DNA from: Chrysoporthe austroafricana
Lineage: Eukaryota > Ascomycota > Sordariomycetes > Diaporthales > Cryphonectriaceae
Length of the DNA stretch: 64,000 nucleotides
Reading direction: 5' to 3'
Assembly: GCA_001051155.2 (NCBI GenBank)
Contig: JYIP02000011.1
Location: 496,001-560,000 of the forward strand
The notes below the pieces were generated by a model that was not told where the DNA came from, did no database searches, and saw nothing but the letters and a program-made list of their open reading frames with translations. Below, one piece after another: positions 23,108-35,872 of this stretch (positions are counted from its first letter, which is position 1; each line of letters begins with the position of its first letter). The translations under genes and the position numbers were made by a program.

Positions 23108-23482
23108 TTCAGCCTTTCAATACCGATATATGAGCCATTAGGAGACATAGAGACGTGGGTTCCGGAGTGGAAATGCAAAGTGAGTCTTTCCAATGCGGAG
23201 CCACACGCGCGGCCCGTCCGGAATAAGCAGCCTGCGGAGGTGCCGAACAGAGAGGCCATACCAGCGGAGCTCTCGAAGCAGAAGCGCGTCAAGAAGTGGC
23301 TACAGAAGGGCTTGTATGCCGGCCAGGATGCTCCCCTAGACCGCACCGACTGCGAATCGGGTGCGGACGGCGAACGGATTTGCAAAATCGCCTACGATTG
23401 CTACCAATCGTGTTGCTATATATCAAACGCCTGCGACTTCGATTTCATGCGCCCAACCTGCGAGAAGCCGTTTTTTACATAA
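23108..23482 (+). pseudogene. fragment related to the C-terminus of the 60,219 gene
   Basis: An open + strand frame contains GDIETWVPEWKC followed by a short variable part. The protein encoded at 60,219-61,622 has GDIETWIPGEKC at the matching distance from its end, followed by a basic tail; here too Lys/Arg-rich sequence follows (KQKRVKKWLQKG). Upstream parts of that protein were not found, so this is probably a leftover 3' end of a paralogue, continuing to a TAA at 23,482. The similarity is short (about 12 residues). Confidence 0.4.
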
Positions 23483-23930
23483 GTAGTGCTGCAACTAGGC
23501 ATAGCACTCGTAACGATTATAAAGCTAACCAAAGGCATATCCAGGGGATCCAAAAAATGATAGTATGAAACCGGTAGGAAGGCAGACCTTGTGGTAATAT
23601 TACCTGGGCACGCGGTCGGTTATAATAATGGACAGTCTCTCTTTATCGAATTGGATCAGTTTAAAGGCCGAATATCACGTTCTTCCTCTGCTCTGATTAT
23701 TTCATACAACGCCTTAGGAGCTCAGTCCAGCCGAACCTTTGCACTGGCTTTATTATACGAGCTAGTAAAGCTCTTCATAACAATAAGAATGCATACTACC
23801 GGCTTGAATATATGAGAACGATACTGAAATTGCAAATGGATGTATATGGCCGGCTACCAGTACTGCTGCCGCCAGAACTAGCTTACAAAGCTTCTCCCAA
23901 TTTCGAATGATTGTTTCGGAAAGATAATCG

Positions 23931-24233
23931 TCAGAATGCTGTGCAGTTGACAATCCATCTCATCTTTTGTACCTCTATCTGCCGCAGGCTTTCGTTTCCG
24001 ATTATGCGGAATTGCCTAATAACATTTGCAACTTCTTGCATAGTTATGCAGATAGACTCCCAGAGCTGCTTGATTCTTAACAAATCGTCTCTGAGCTCTC
24101 GGTTATTATCCTCAAGCGCCTGGAGCGTCCGCAGATCCTGCTGCCAGGCTTGTTCGGATAGCTCTTGGAGAACTTTTTCAAGCTGAAAGGAGTTCGAGTA
24201 TATACTGGAGCTATATCTAGAAGCTGTTTCCAT
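23931..24233 (-). CDS. small coiled-coil protein, hypothetical
   Basis: A 100-codon frame from an ATG at 24,233. Residues 20-75 form a coiled coil (LEKVLQELSEQAWQQDLRTL, then LEDNNRELRDDLLRIKQLWE). It ends at TAA just after KMRWIVNCTAF. No family recognised. It may be a fragment of a larger protein: the sequence on either side is low in coding signal and an AT-rich TE block begins just to the right. Confidence 0.35.
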   Translation of the reverse strand: METASRYSSSIYSNSFQLEKVLQELSEQAWQQDLRTLQALEDNNRELRDDLLRIKQLWESICITMQEVANVIRQFRIIGNESLRQIEVQKMRWIVNCTAF

Positions 24234-24433
24234 TATAACGATCTTTTATAGAACAATTAGGCTGTATTTATAGCTTTTAGAGTAGTAATTATTTTTATAT
24301 GGATTCAAGATTATACAGATATGCTAGCATAGAAGTTCCGTTATAATATAACTAGTCCGTATAATGCAGCTAGAAATAGTATTATAAGTAAGTTATTATA
24401 TTTTGGTCTTGTATGGATAAGTATATAAAATTA

Positions 24434-24684
24434 TTGAAGCGGAATAGGAAGTATATTATATATTATTATTACTATCGTTACGGCCTGTCGGAAAATTCGG
24501 TAATAGAGGCTCTAGAAATGGCTGTATGGCTTAACGACGCAGTGCAGTCGGTTCTTTAGCTAGAAAAGTCTCGATAGCTCGGGAAGCAATTGTAATTATC
24601 GGGATAAGCGGACAAATTTATCCCTAAATAGCTTGATAATAAAGCTATAAGTTCAGTTTCATTATATATTATTTCATCCTCTGC
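24434..24684 (+). pseudogene. left part of a RIP-degraded membrane-protein gene
   Basis: One + strand frame runs from about 24,434 to the retrotransposon insertion point. It reads YGLSENSVIEALEMAVWLND and continues with stops only at TAG/TAA in Gln positions. After removing the 24,685-39,516 insertion and one TCTGC duplicate, the frame continues without a shift into the segment at 39,522. The product and family are not recognised. Confidence 0.5.
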
Positions 24685-25128
24685 TATTATAAATACTGCA
24701 GCAATCTGAAAGTATACCGTAATATCAAGGGTTTATACTAGCAAGAGCGGTATAAATATAAGCCTTGATTACCGAAAATACAGTTAACGAGTATCGCAAT
24801 ATTCGTAAGTCTTAAGCGACTATCAATAGTAAGATCCAATTGATATTTAGATTGATAACTGAAAAGCTATTTACCATATCTATCTAGTAGGTAATGAGCG
24901 TGTCCTTATATAACCAGCTTTTCAGTATAGATTTGCGGATCTGGGGCAGATTTTCAAATCTGGATTTGCGGATCTGGGGCAGATTCTCAGATCCTTCTTC
25001 TTTTATAACCTTAACTTTAGAATTATATAATCTTTTCTATATTATTCTTAATTCCGGTCGTATTAAGTCCCTATACTTTACTATAAGGTTATTTTATTTA
25101 TAATTTGCATATTGGATAAGTTATAATA
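24685..25128 (-). repeat. 3' LTR of the outer element
   Basis: 444 bp, ends TATTATA (from TGTTATA) and GTTATAATA. It contains a direct repeat of about 26 bp (GGATTTGCGGATCTGGGGCA, twice, around 24,935 and 24,965). Compared with its partner at 39,072-39,516 it carries many extra C-to-T and G-to-A changes, most visible at 25,000-25,090. Confidence 0.9.
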
Positions 25129-25218
25129 TTATTTTCTTTTTATTAATTATTATTTTTAATATTTTTCCGTAAGTAATCTTTATTTATTCCGTTATATATT
25201 TATATTTTCTTAATCGAA

Positions 25219-25830
25219 ATGTCGAATAAGGTTTTAAAACCGAAATTTTCTAATTTGCGTTTTGATAAGAATAAGTAATATAAATCTTTGATTTTTCGGA
25301 TTATTTATTGCGCTATTATTATACGTTTCTATTCTTATTGCGATCGTTTTAGTTTCGAATTATATGCAGTTTTTGAAAAAGATTCGTTTCGTTATTTTAA
25401 ATATATTTAGCATAATTAGTCGAGCTATAACGTTCTGGAACCGACTAATGCTGCGGAACTTTTTTTCGTATTTAACTAATTTTAGAAATTGGAAGACGAA
25501 ATCGAAAGTTTGGAAGATAAGTTGATAAAGCTGCGAAAGCAGAAATGAATATAGCGCGAGCGAATAGCTCGGGCTTTCTATTATAGCTTGTCCAACTTTA
25601 AGGATTTGGAACGGTTAGAAAAGGAGGAAGCCGAGGAAGAATGTCGTAAAGCCGAGATTGAATATCGCGTTATAAAGCTTTTCGTTCCTAAAAGGCCTTT
25701 TCCCGAAAGTTTCGATTTTGAAAATGCCTTATAGCAATTTGGTACCGAAATCGATTAGTTTATTATTATTCTTAAAGCTAAGCTTAAGAATATAATTAGT
25801 CTTTCTAATATTAATTATTCTTTTAGTTAA
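25219..25830 (+). pseudogene. antisense accessory ORF of the outer element (about 203 codons)
   Basis: It begins at an ATG (MSNKVLKPKFSNLRFDK) just inside the 3' LTR and runs opposite to pol, ending at a TAA at 25,828. The frame never shifts. All inner stops are TAA, TAG or TGA at places where Gln, Trp or Arg would be expected. The centre is a strong coiled coil (KLEDEIESLEDKLIKLRKQK, then DLERLEKEEAEEE) followed by VPKRPFPESFDFENAL and FGTEID. A related protein is encoded antisense in element 1 (661-1,262) and in the inner element (35,171-35,782, where the start ATG has become ATA). Function unknown; possible roles are regulation of the element or DNA binding. This is inference. Confidence 0.6.
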
Positions 25831-28800
25831 TTAATAAGTTTTTTTAATTAATCGTTCTTTTATTCTAATATTAAGCGCTAATTAGTAATAGCATTTTATT
25901 AAAAGGGCTTTTGTATTTTAATAGCTATTTTTTCTTAATATTTTTGGAATATTTATTTTGTATTAATTAAGTTTTTAATTAATTCCTAATTATTTTCGCT
26001 TGAATAATATCTTTTCTATTTAATTAAATATTCTTTATAATTTATTAATTTTCGATATTTAAGAATTCGTTTTATTTCGTATTCTGATTTGTTATTTTCT
26101 GTTTATATTATATTATTTATTTAAGTTATTTTGAATATAAGTTCGAAAAACGAAATATGGAAAACGGGATAGATTTTTATTTTATAAAGTAATATAAGTT
26201 CGAAATTGATATCCGATATTTTTTTTAAAATTTTAAATAATTTAAGTTTCTTATAATTTAATAAATAAGAAAATCTGGTTATTTTAATATATTTTTTTTA
26301 TCAAATAAAATAAACTTTATTTCTTTTTTATAAAATTAATCTTTTAATTCTTTTAGAATTAGCATATCGGATTATTCTTTCTTATATAAATTTTAATTTT
26401 TTTTGCAATTCTTTTTATATTTTCTTAATTTTCTTAATTTATTTTTCTATTGCTTTTATATTTGCTTTTAATAATTTATTATAATAAGCTATCGGATTAT
26501 AGCTATAAAGTATATAAAATAATAATTTCTTTATTATATTTATATTTGCATTATTATATACGAATTATATTAGAAATAATAAATTAATCCAATTATCCTA
26601 TTCGTAATTTATATAATATTATAAGTATTATTTAATAATTTGGTTTATTCGTTTTATTTATTTATTTATTTGCGAATAAAATATTATAAATATTTTTTAT
26701 TGTATTTCGAATAATTTCGTAAATAAAATCCAAAAGTTTAATACGAACTTTTTATTTCTATCGGAAATAATTTTTTTAAATATGCTATAATTGGCTATAA
26801 CTGTTCTTAAGAATATATATACGAAATCCTTTACTATATTATTTTCCTTATAAAATAAAAAATAAATATATTTATTTAATTTGCAAATTATTATTAAAAT
26901 GCTATTATATTGCATTTTAATTAAAAGTTTTCGTAAGAGAAATAGCTTAATAATGAAATCTTAGCTAATAGATTGCCAAATTGCTTTTGGGATAAGAAAT
27001 AATTAGAATAATTTATAAGATTTATAGTATTTAATTTTATTCTTTTTATAATTATTGCATTCTTGCAAGATTTTCTCGATTTTTCGCTTAAAGCTTAAGA
27101 AATTCCAGTATTTCTTAATTCTTTCGTATATAGATCTGATTCTCTAATAGCTATATGCTAGTATATTATATATAATTCTGATATATTCGTTTTGTTTTTC
27201 GGGTATTATATTTTCTGGTTTTTTCTTATTATTAACGATTTTGATAATTATATCGAATTTTCTGGCTTCGTTTATCAAGTTGCTATTTTTATCTTATCAG
27301 AATATATTTTGAAATTTTAGCAATTCCGTATTTCGGTAATCTGATTTTCTGCTAAATGCGTTTGCTTTGCTATTTTCAGATCCCTTATAATAAGCAATTT
27401 TTAAATCAAACTATAAAAGGAATTCTGCTTATCTGATTTATTGTTTATTTAGGACTTTAATTATTATAAATATTATTAAGTTTTTATAATTAGAATGCAT
27501 TATAATCTAGTATTTTATTCCGATTAAGTAATGCTGCTATTTTTCGAATGCTTTAACGATTGCTATTAATTTCTTATCTAGTATGCTATAATTGAATTTT
27601 GGTCTGTTTAATTTTTTCGAAAAGTTGCTTATTATTCTGAAATATCCTTAATTATTTTATTAGCTTAGCTATTTGCCGAACGCATAATTTAATATATTGA
27701 TTTCAATTTCGAAAGATTTTTCTAAATTAGTTTTGCAAAGAATTAATTCCGATATAACTTTCTTTTTAATTTTTTCGAAAGCTTTTTGTATTTCGGAAAT
27801 CTATTCGAACGTTCTATTCTTTTTTGTAAAATCTGTAAAAGAATATGCAATTTTGCTATAATCCTATATAAATTATTAATAGAAATTAGCATATTCCAGA
27901 AATATTTTAATATCCTTAATATATTCTAATATAAACTATTCTTTTATTATTTAAATTTTATTTTTTTATATATTAATTTATCCTAATTTAATAATATAGC
28001 TAAAATAATTAATTTTCTATTAATAAAATTAATATTTGCTTAATTCAATTAAGAATTTATTATTTTGGAATATCTAAAATACTTTCTATACGTTTTATTT
28101 ATATATTTCAAGATTTTTGAAATAGATAAAGATATTATTAAGGTAAATAATAATAATAATATCCAGAAATTCGTAAAAGATATAATTAATCATTTTTTGG
28201 AAAAATATAAGCGCATTCGTAAGTCCAAAAAGCATAATTACATATTCGAAATATTTATAGCGTATTCTAAAAGCTATTTTCCAAATATCGTTTTCTTTAA
28301 TTCGGATATAATAATATCCTTCTTTGAAATCGAATGCGATAAACTATTTCGCTCTTGCTAAGCAATCTCTTATTTCACTTGCTAGAAATAGCGGGTAACG
28401 GTTCTTGATTGTAATATCGTTAAATTATTAGTAGTTTATACAGAGTTATAGCTTACCGTTTTTTTTGAGTATAAAGAGAATTGAGTATTTTGTAAATAAT
28501 TGCGATTTCCGTATATATCCTCTTTTCAAGTTTTTATTAATATATTCTTTGAAAGCCTCGAGCTTTGCTTGGTCGAATTTATAAATAAAGTAGGATTGCA
28601 GCTTTATCTTTTCTTTTAATAAAATTTTATAGTCGTAAAGGCCGTATTTTAATAAGCTAGTATTAAATTTCCTTTGCTATAATTTTTTGAATTCGTAATA
28701 TTTTTTTAGTACGTTTTTAAGTTCTAGTAATAGTCTTTTTTCGTTTTTTACGATTTGGAAGAACAAAAAGTACCGTTAAGCGTATTTTTCTTCTTTAATT

Positions 28801-28898
28801 TCTTTTCTTTTCTTATATATTCTGATTTCCGGAAATCTTGAATATCTATTATTTATAAAGCCGAATTTTCTTTCGTAATCCTTTTATGCCCGTTATGC
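25831..28898 (-). pseudogene. outer element pol, C-terminal part (RT, RNase H, integrase, chromodomain)
   Basis: Read on the - strand: reverse transcriptase around 28,450-27,950 with the catalytic pair changed to YLNN, RNase H around 27,700-27,400, integrase zinc region and core around 27,100-26,600. In the core, SILIIICKLNKYIYFLFYKE and KKIISDRNKKFVLNFWILFT keep the catalytic Asp. A chromodomain lies near 26,050-25,900. Many TAA/TAG stops and Asp-to-Asn changes follow the RIP pattern. The left end joins the antisense ORF region; the right end is cut by the inner insertion at 28,899-28,903 (TAGAA). Confidence 0.85.
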
Positions 28899-28903
28899 TA
28901 GAA

Positions 28904-29348
28904 TATTATAACCCATTTAATATGCAAGTTATAAATAAAACAACTTTATAGTAAAGTACGGGGATTTAACGCGACCGGGATTAAGAATAATATAGAAAAG
29001 ATTATATAATCTTAGGGTTAGGATTATAAAAGAGGAAGGATCTGAGAATCTGTTTCAGATTCGCAAATCCAGATCTAAGGATTTATTCCAGATCCGCAAA
29101 TCTATACTGAAAAGCTAGTTATATAAAAATACGCTTATTACTTATTAGATAAATATGGCAAATAGCTTTTCAGTTATCAATTTAAATATCAATTGGATCT
29201 TATTATTAATAATTGCTTAAAACTTACGAATATTGCGATATTCGTTAACTGTATTTTCGGTAATTAAAGCTTATACTTAATACTGCTTTTACTAGCATAA
29301 ACTTTTAATATTATAGTATATTTTCAGATTGCTATAGTATTTATAATA
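28904..29348 (+). repeat. 5' LTR of the inner element
   Basis: 445 bp from TATTATAACCC (mutated TGTTATAACCC) to TATAATA (mutated TATAACA). Shares ATATTGCGATATTCGTTAAC and the doubled CGCAAATC-containing motif with the other LTRs of this family. The primer-binding region that follows (TTTTGATAATTC) cannot be matched to a tRNA because of mutation. Confidence 0.92.
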
Positions 29349-29479
29349 TTTTGATAATTCTTATTTAAAAACGGTTTAATATATACCTTTTGGATAATAC
29401 CGAAATATAATAGCGTTTTAAATTCCGTTTTTTTCCAATAACCAAGCGTTTTAGGAAAGAAACCCAGCTGTCTTTATTA

Positions 29480-30420
29480 ACGAATAATTCCAGGAATAAA
29501 ATATAACCCTATACTAGCAATTTGAAAAAATCAAAAACGAAATCTTCTGCTTTAATGCTTTCCAGCAAGCCAAGGCTTTCAAGCTTAATAAGCCTGAACT
29601 TTACAAAAGCACTTGCGGGAACTTTCAAGCCTTCTTAACTTAACTTAAAGCTTATTTCAAATACTATAATATTCAGTTCAAGATTATTTACGATAAAATC
29701 GATTTCGCAAGAAGTCGGCTTAAAAGGATAGCTTTCCAGTAATAAGAACTTACTTTTCGCAATTACCTGGATAATAATAACGCATTCCATTCCGAAAATA
29801 CTAAGCGTATTTTCCAATACTATTCTAATTTCGAAAAAGCCCTTATTAAGACTTTTAGAGATCCGGATAAGCAATATATTGCGATATAGCAATTAGAAGC
29901 ATTTCGGCAAATAGGGTTAATAGCAAACTATACGGCTAAATTCAAATAAATTATTGTTTACTTGGATTACGAAAACGAACCTTTTATAAACGCTTATTAT
30001 GCAAGACTTAAAGAAAAAGTTAAGGACGAATTTTATAAAGAAAACCGACTCGAAAAGCTTAGCGAATTCATTAATAAGACTATCCGTATTAATAATCGAC
30101 TTTACGAACGAAAATAATAGCGACAAAAGAACTATTATAACATTTTTCAGTACTAATCCAATTCTGGGAAGCATAGATTCTATTATAGCAATAAGAATAA
30201 TACAGCTTATTCGGGCATAACTTATACCGGATTTATAAAGTTAAATGCTTTTATATACGAATAATATAAGGGAATTACTTGCTATAATTATAGCAAAAAA
30301 GGATATATAGCCCGTAATTGCTATTAGGAAAAAAAGAAACGAAAATAGAAATTAATTTCGGAAAGATAAATTAATATCGCTTAGTAATAAAAACTTAATT
30401 AGCTGAATAATAATATTTAA
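29480..30420 (+). pseudogene. inner element gag
   Basis: A capsid-type sequence can be followed with stops: RNYLDNNNAF-like part, FQYYSNFEKALIKTFRDPDK, LEAFRQIGLIANYTAKFK and YLDYENEPFINAYYARLKEK. A zinc knuckle near 30,285 reads C-Y-N-Y-S-K-K-G-Y-I-A-R-N-C; the second Cys and the His of C-x2-C-x4-H-x4-C have become Tyr, as G-to-A/C-to-T mutation predicts. The homologous part of the outer element is at 38,100-39,000 on the - strand. Confidence 0.8.
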
Positions 30421-31449
30421 CCGGAATAAGTAACGAATTCTAATTATAATAGCATAAGCTAGATAACTTGCTATTAGGATTATTGCTTATTATATTTTTC
30501 GGATAAAAAAAATTCAAAATAATTCTTATATAAACTTAAAAGATAATAGCAATTCGCTATAAAGAAAAAAGGCTTATTTTATAATATGGCTATAAATAAT
30601 AATAATTCGGATTATTTAAGCAACCCGATAAATATCAGAAAAGAAAATCTGAGCAAATTCCCTTTGGAAATATATTTCGATCGATAATAGGAAAAGGCAA
30701 TAGAAAAAGAATTTAGCAAATAAATGCTATTACTTAGCGTTACGCTCGATAAAATAATACTGCAAAACAGATAATTAAATAACCTACCGACTCAAACGTT
30801 CGAAAAAGAATTTATTAAAGAAATAAGAAAACTAATTACTTAATATACTAAATAGGATTATCTTAAAAATTACAAGTAAATAACCAAATATACAAAAATC
30901 GAATACCTTATATACAAATTTACTTTAGAAGAACTTTTTCAAAATATCCCGTTCCAGAATAATAAATGCAAGCCTTAAGAAAATAGAAAGATTAATTACT
31001 TATATCCTTATTATTATAAACTTGCTTGGATATATTATATATATTATAATTGCCAAATATATTTTAGCAAAAAAGTTAAATATAATTAGTTTCCAATTAA
31101 AGAATAAGATTAATTAATCCAACTTATTATAAGATTTCAGGGAAAATATAGAAAAGACTTGCATATCGAATAAAGCAATGCTTATATCGGATTATTTAAT
31201 AATTATTTATAGAAATACGTTCAAAAAAGAATAATATAGGAATAATGCTATATATCGGCATATTCTATTTATATGCAAGACAAAACCAAAGAATAATACT
31301 AATTATAGAAAGCCGAAAAGGCAAAGCAATATGCTTAAAGCCAAGCAAGAAAGTTAATAAAGCAAGCAGCAAAATAAATATAGAATAACTTAAAAGGAAA
31401 AGATCGCTTATAAAAAGATAGCAGCCGATTAGAATTATAAGGTCTTTAT

Positions 31450-34400
31450 ACGCTATTATTAAAAATAAGGAAAAATATATTATTTTGGACGTATATATTA
31501 ACGGGCAATATTATAGCGCATTATTAAATAGCGGCATATAAGGAAATTTTATCTTACTAGAAATTATTAATAGAAAACGAATTCTCTGGATACAGAAAAA
31601 GAATTCTTATAAACTCAATACTATAAAAAGAAAAGCAGTTATATATAATTTCGGGATAATCGATATAGAAACTAATTACTTATTTATTTCGATCCAGAGC
31701 CTTATAACAAATATTACTTTTAATATTATAAATACGGTATAATATAAATTGATCTTAAGAATACTTTAATTCAAGGAATATAACTTTCGAATCGATTAAA
31801 TTACTGGCCAGATTTTATAGAAATAAGCTATATTTAATAAAAGAATTGCAATTAATATAGCAAAGAAAAACTTAATTACTGAAAATAATATTAAGAATAT
31901 ATGCTCAAATAGGCTTAAATATACCTTTAAAGTAGAAAGACTTGCCGATAAATAAAGAAAGATTACGAATATTTCGAACTTATAAATATAAATTAAGAAC
32001 GGATTAAGAATTCAAGCGATTAGCGAATAGCAAAAAACTAGCTTAACGCAAAGCATTACGAAACTATATAAATTATAAAACTATAAAGAAATTCAGTTTC
32101 TAGTATAATAAGCACAAAAGGATTACGAAAGAAAATTCAGCTTTACAAATAATAAATATCCAAGACTTCCGGAAACCAGAATATATAAGAAAAGAAAAGA
32201 AGCTAGAGAAGAAAAATACGCTTAATAGTACCTTTTATTCTTCCAGATCGTAAAAAACGAAAAAAGACTATTACCAGAATTCAAAAACGTACTAAAAGAA
32301 TATTACGAATTCAAAAAACTATAGCAAAAGAGATTTAATACCAGCTTACCAGAATACGGCCTTTATAATTATAAAATTCTATTAAAAGAAAGGATAAAGC
32401 TGCAATCCTATTTTATTTATAAACTCGATTAAATAAAGCTCGAGGCTTTCAAAGAATATATTGATAAAAATTTGAAAAGAGAATATATATAGAAATCGCA
32501 ATTACTCGCAAGATACCCAATCCTTTTTATATTCAAGAAAAACAGTAAGTTACGATTCTGTATAAACTACCGATAATTTAACGATATTATAATTAAGAAC
32601 TATTACTTGCTATTTTTAGCAAATGAAATAAGAGATTGCTTAATAAGAACGAAATAGTTTATTATATTCGATTTTAAAGAAAGATATTATTATATCCGAA
32701 TTAAAAAGAACGATATCTGGAAAATAGCTTTCAGAATACGCTATAAATATTCCGAATATATAATTATGCCTTTTGAACTTATAAATACGCTTATATTTTT
32801 CCAAGAAATAATTAATTATATTTTTTATAAATTTCTAAATATTATTATTATTATTTATTTTAATAATATCCTTATTTATTCTAAAAATCTTAAAATATAT
32901 AAATAAGATATATAGAAAATATTTCAAATATTTTAAGATAATAAATTCTTAATTAAATTAAGCAAATATTAATTTTATTAATAAAAAGTTAATTATTTTA
33001 ATTATATTATTAAATTAAGATAAATTAGCATGTAAAAAAATAAAGTTTAAGCAATAAAAAAATAGCTTATATTAGAATATATTAAAAATATTAAAGCATT
33101 TTTAAAATATGCTAATTTCTATTAATAATTTATACGGGATTATAGCAAAATTGTATACTTTCTTATAAACTTTATAAAAAAGAATAGAATATTCGAATAG
33201 ATTCTCGAAATATAAAAAGCTTTCGAAAAAATTAAAAAGAAAATTATATCGGAATTAATTCTTTGCAAAACCGACCCAGAAAAACCTTTCGAAATTGAAA
33301 CCGATATATCAAATTATACGCTTAGCAAATAGCTAGGCTAATAAAATAATTAAAAATGCTTTAAGATAATAAGTAACTTTTCGAAAAAATTAAACGGATT
33401 AGAATTCAATTATAGCATACTAAATAAAGAATTAATAGCAATTATCAAAGCATTCGAAAAATAATAGTATTATTTGATTGGAATAAAATATTAAATTATA
33501 ATGCATTCTAATTATAAAAATTTAATAATATTTATAATAATTAAAATCTTAAATAAGTAATAAATTAAATAAATAGAATTCTTTTTACAATTTAATTTAA
33601 AAATTGCTTATTGCAAAAGATCTGAAAATAGTAAAGCAAATGCATTTAGTAAAAGATTAAATTACCGAAATACAGAACTGCTAGAATTTTAAAATATATT
33701 CCGATAAAATAAAAATAGCAATTTAGTAAACGAAATTAGAAAATTCGATATAACTATCAAAATTATTAATAACGAGAAAAAACTAGAAAATATAATACTT
33801 AAAAAACAAAACGAATATATTAGAATTATATATAATATATTAGCATATAGCTATTAGGGAATTAAATTTATATACGAAAGAATTAAGAAATATTAAAATT
33901 TCCTGGACTTTAAGCGAAAAATCGAGAAAATCTTGCAAAAATATAATAGCTGCAAGAAAAACAAGATTAAATACTATAAGCCTTATAGATTATTTTAACT
34001 ATTTCCTATCCCAGAAATAATTTGGTAATTTATTAACTGGAATTTTATTATTAAGCTACTTTTCTTACGAAAACCTTTAATTAAAATGCAATACGATAAT
34101 ATTTTAATAATAATTTGCAAACTAAACAAATATATTTATTTCTTATTTTATAAAGAAAGCAATATAGCAAAGGATCTCGTATATATATTTTTGAAAACGG
34201 TTATAACTAATTATAATATGCTTAAAGAAATTATTTCCGATAAAAATAGAAAATTCGTATTAAATTTTTGGATTTTACTTACGAAATTATTCGGAATATA
34301 ATAAAAAATATCTATAGCATTCTATTTGCAAACGGATAAATAAATAGAATAAATAAACCAAATTATCAAATAATATTTATAATATTATATAAATTACAAA

Positions 34401-35080
34401 TAGGATAATTAGATTAATCTATTATTTCTAATATAATTCGTATATAATAATGCAAATATAAATATAATAAAGAAATTATTATTTTATACGCTTTATAGCT
34501 ATAATCCGATAGCTTATTATAATAAATTATTAGAAGCAAATATAAAAATAACAGAAAAACGGATTAGGAAAATTAAGAAAATATAAAAAGAATTGCAAGA
34601 AAAATTAAAATTTATATAAAAAAGAATAATTCGATATATTAATTCTAAAAGAATTGAAAAATTAATTTTATAAGAAAAAAATAAAATCTATCTCGTTCGA
34701 TAAAAAGAATATATCAAAATAACCAAATTTTCTTATTCGTTAAATTATAAGAAATTTGGATTATTCAGAATCTTAAAAAAAATATCGGATATTAATTTCG
34801 AATTTATATTACTTTATAAAATAAAAATCTATCTTATTTTCTATATTTCGCTTCTCGAATTTATATTTAAAATAGCCCAAATAAATAATATAATATAAGC
34901 AAAAAATAATAAACTAAAATACAAAATAAAACGAATCTTTAAATATCGAAAATTAATAAATTATAAAGAATATTTAATTAAATAGAAAAGATATTATTCA
35001 AACGAAAATAATTGAAAACCAATTAAAAACTTGGTTAATACAAAATAAGCATTCCAGAAATATTAGGAAAAAATAGCTAC
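31450..35080 (+). pseudogene. inner element pol (protease, RT, RNase H, integrase, chromodomain)
   Basis: Protease near 31,480-31,560: VYINGQYYSALLNSGI, with the catalytic D-S/T-G changed to NSG. RT: FCINYRQFNDIIIKNYYL near 32,555, and the catalytic YLDD box reads YFNN near 32,865 (IIIYFNNILIYSKNL). RNase H begins near 33,290 (FEIETDISNYT). Integrase core at 34,086-34,301 (DNILIIICKLNKYIYFLFYK, KEIISDKNRKFVLNFWILLT). The chromodomain is near 34,920-35,050 (KYRKLINYKEYLIK-stop-KRY). Family and order fit chromoviral Ty3/gypsy. The D-to-N pair in RT alone would abolish activity. Confidence 0.88.
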
Positions 35081-35170
35081 TAAAATACAAAAGCTTTTTT
35101 AATAAAACGCTATTACCAATTAATATTCGGTATTAGAATAAAAGAATAACTAATTAGGAAAACCTATTAA

Positions 35171-35782
35171 TTAATCAGAAAAATAATTAATACTAGAAAA
35201 ATTAGCTATATTCTTAAGCCTAGCTTTAAGAATAGTAATAGACCAATCGATTTCGGTATTAAACTGCTATAAAATATTTTCAAAATCGAAATTTTCAGGA
35301 AAAGGCCTTTCAGGAACGAGAAGCTTTATAACGCGATATTTAATTTCGGCTTTACGACGCTCTTCTTCAGCTTCCTCTTTCTCTAACCGTTCCAAATCCT
35401 TAAGGTTAAATAAGCCATAACGGAAAGCCCGAACTATTCGCTCGCGCTATATTCGTTTCTGCTTTCGCAGCCTTATCAATTTATTTTCCAAACTTTCAAT
35501 TTCGTTTTCCAATTTCTAGAATTAGTTAAACGCGAAAAAAAGCTCCATAGCATTAATCGGCTCCAGAATATTATAGCTTGATTAATTATGCTAAATATAC
35601 TTAAAATAATAAAACGAATTTTTCTTAGAAATTATATACGATTCGAAATTAAAACGATTGCAATAAGAATAAGGATATATAATAATAGCGCAATAGATAA
35701 TCCGAAAAATTAGGGATTTATATTATTTATTCTTATTAAAATGCAAATTAAAAGATTTCGGGTTTAAAACCTTATTCGATAT
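35171..35782 (-). pseudogene. antisense accessory ORF of the inner element
   Basis: Same protein as at 25,219-25,830: on the - strand NEIESLENKLIRLRKQK, then DLERLEKEEAEEERRKAEI, VPERPFPENFDFENIL and FNTEIDW. The Trp codon that is a stop in the outer copy is intact here, while the start codon is ATA instead of ATG. The two copies have thus lost different residues, which lets the ancestral frame be inferred. Confidence 0.55.
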
Positions 35783-35872
35783 TTCGATTAAGAAAACGTA
35801 AATATATAACGGAACGAATAAAAATTACTTATAGAAAAACGTTAAGGATAATAATTAATAGAAAAGAAATAA

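Noticed and set aside
28065..28361. Long + strand frame inside the outer element
   Set aside because: It overlaps the reverse transcriptase on the - strand and arises because AT-rich DNA gives Lys/Ile/Phe/Asn-rich chance frames; no conservation with the other copy as protein.
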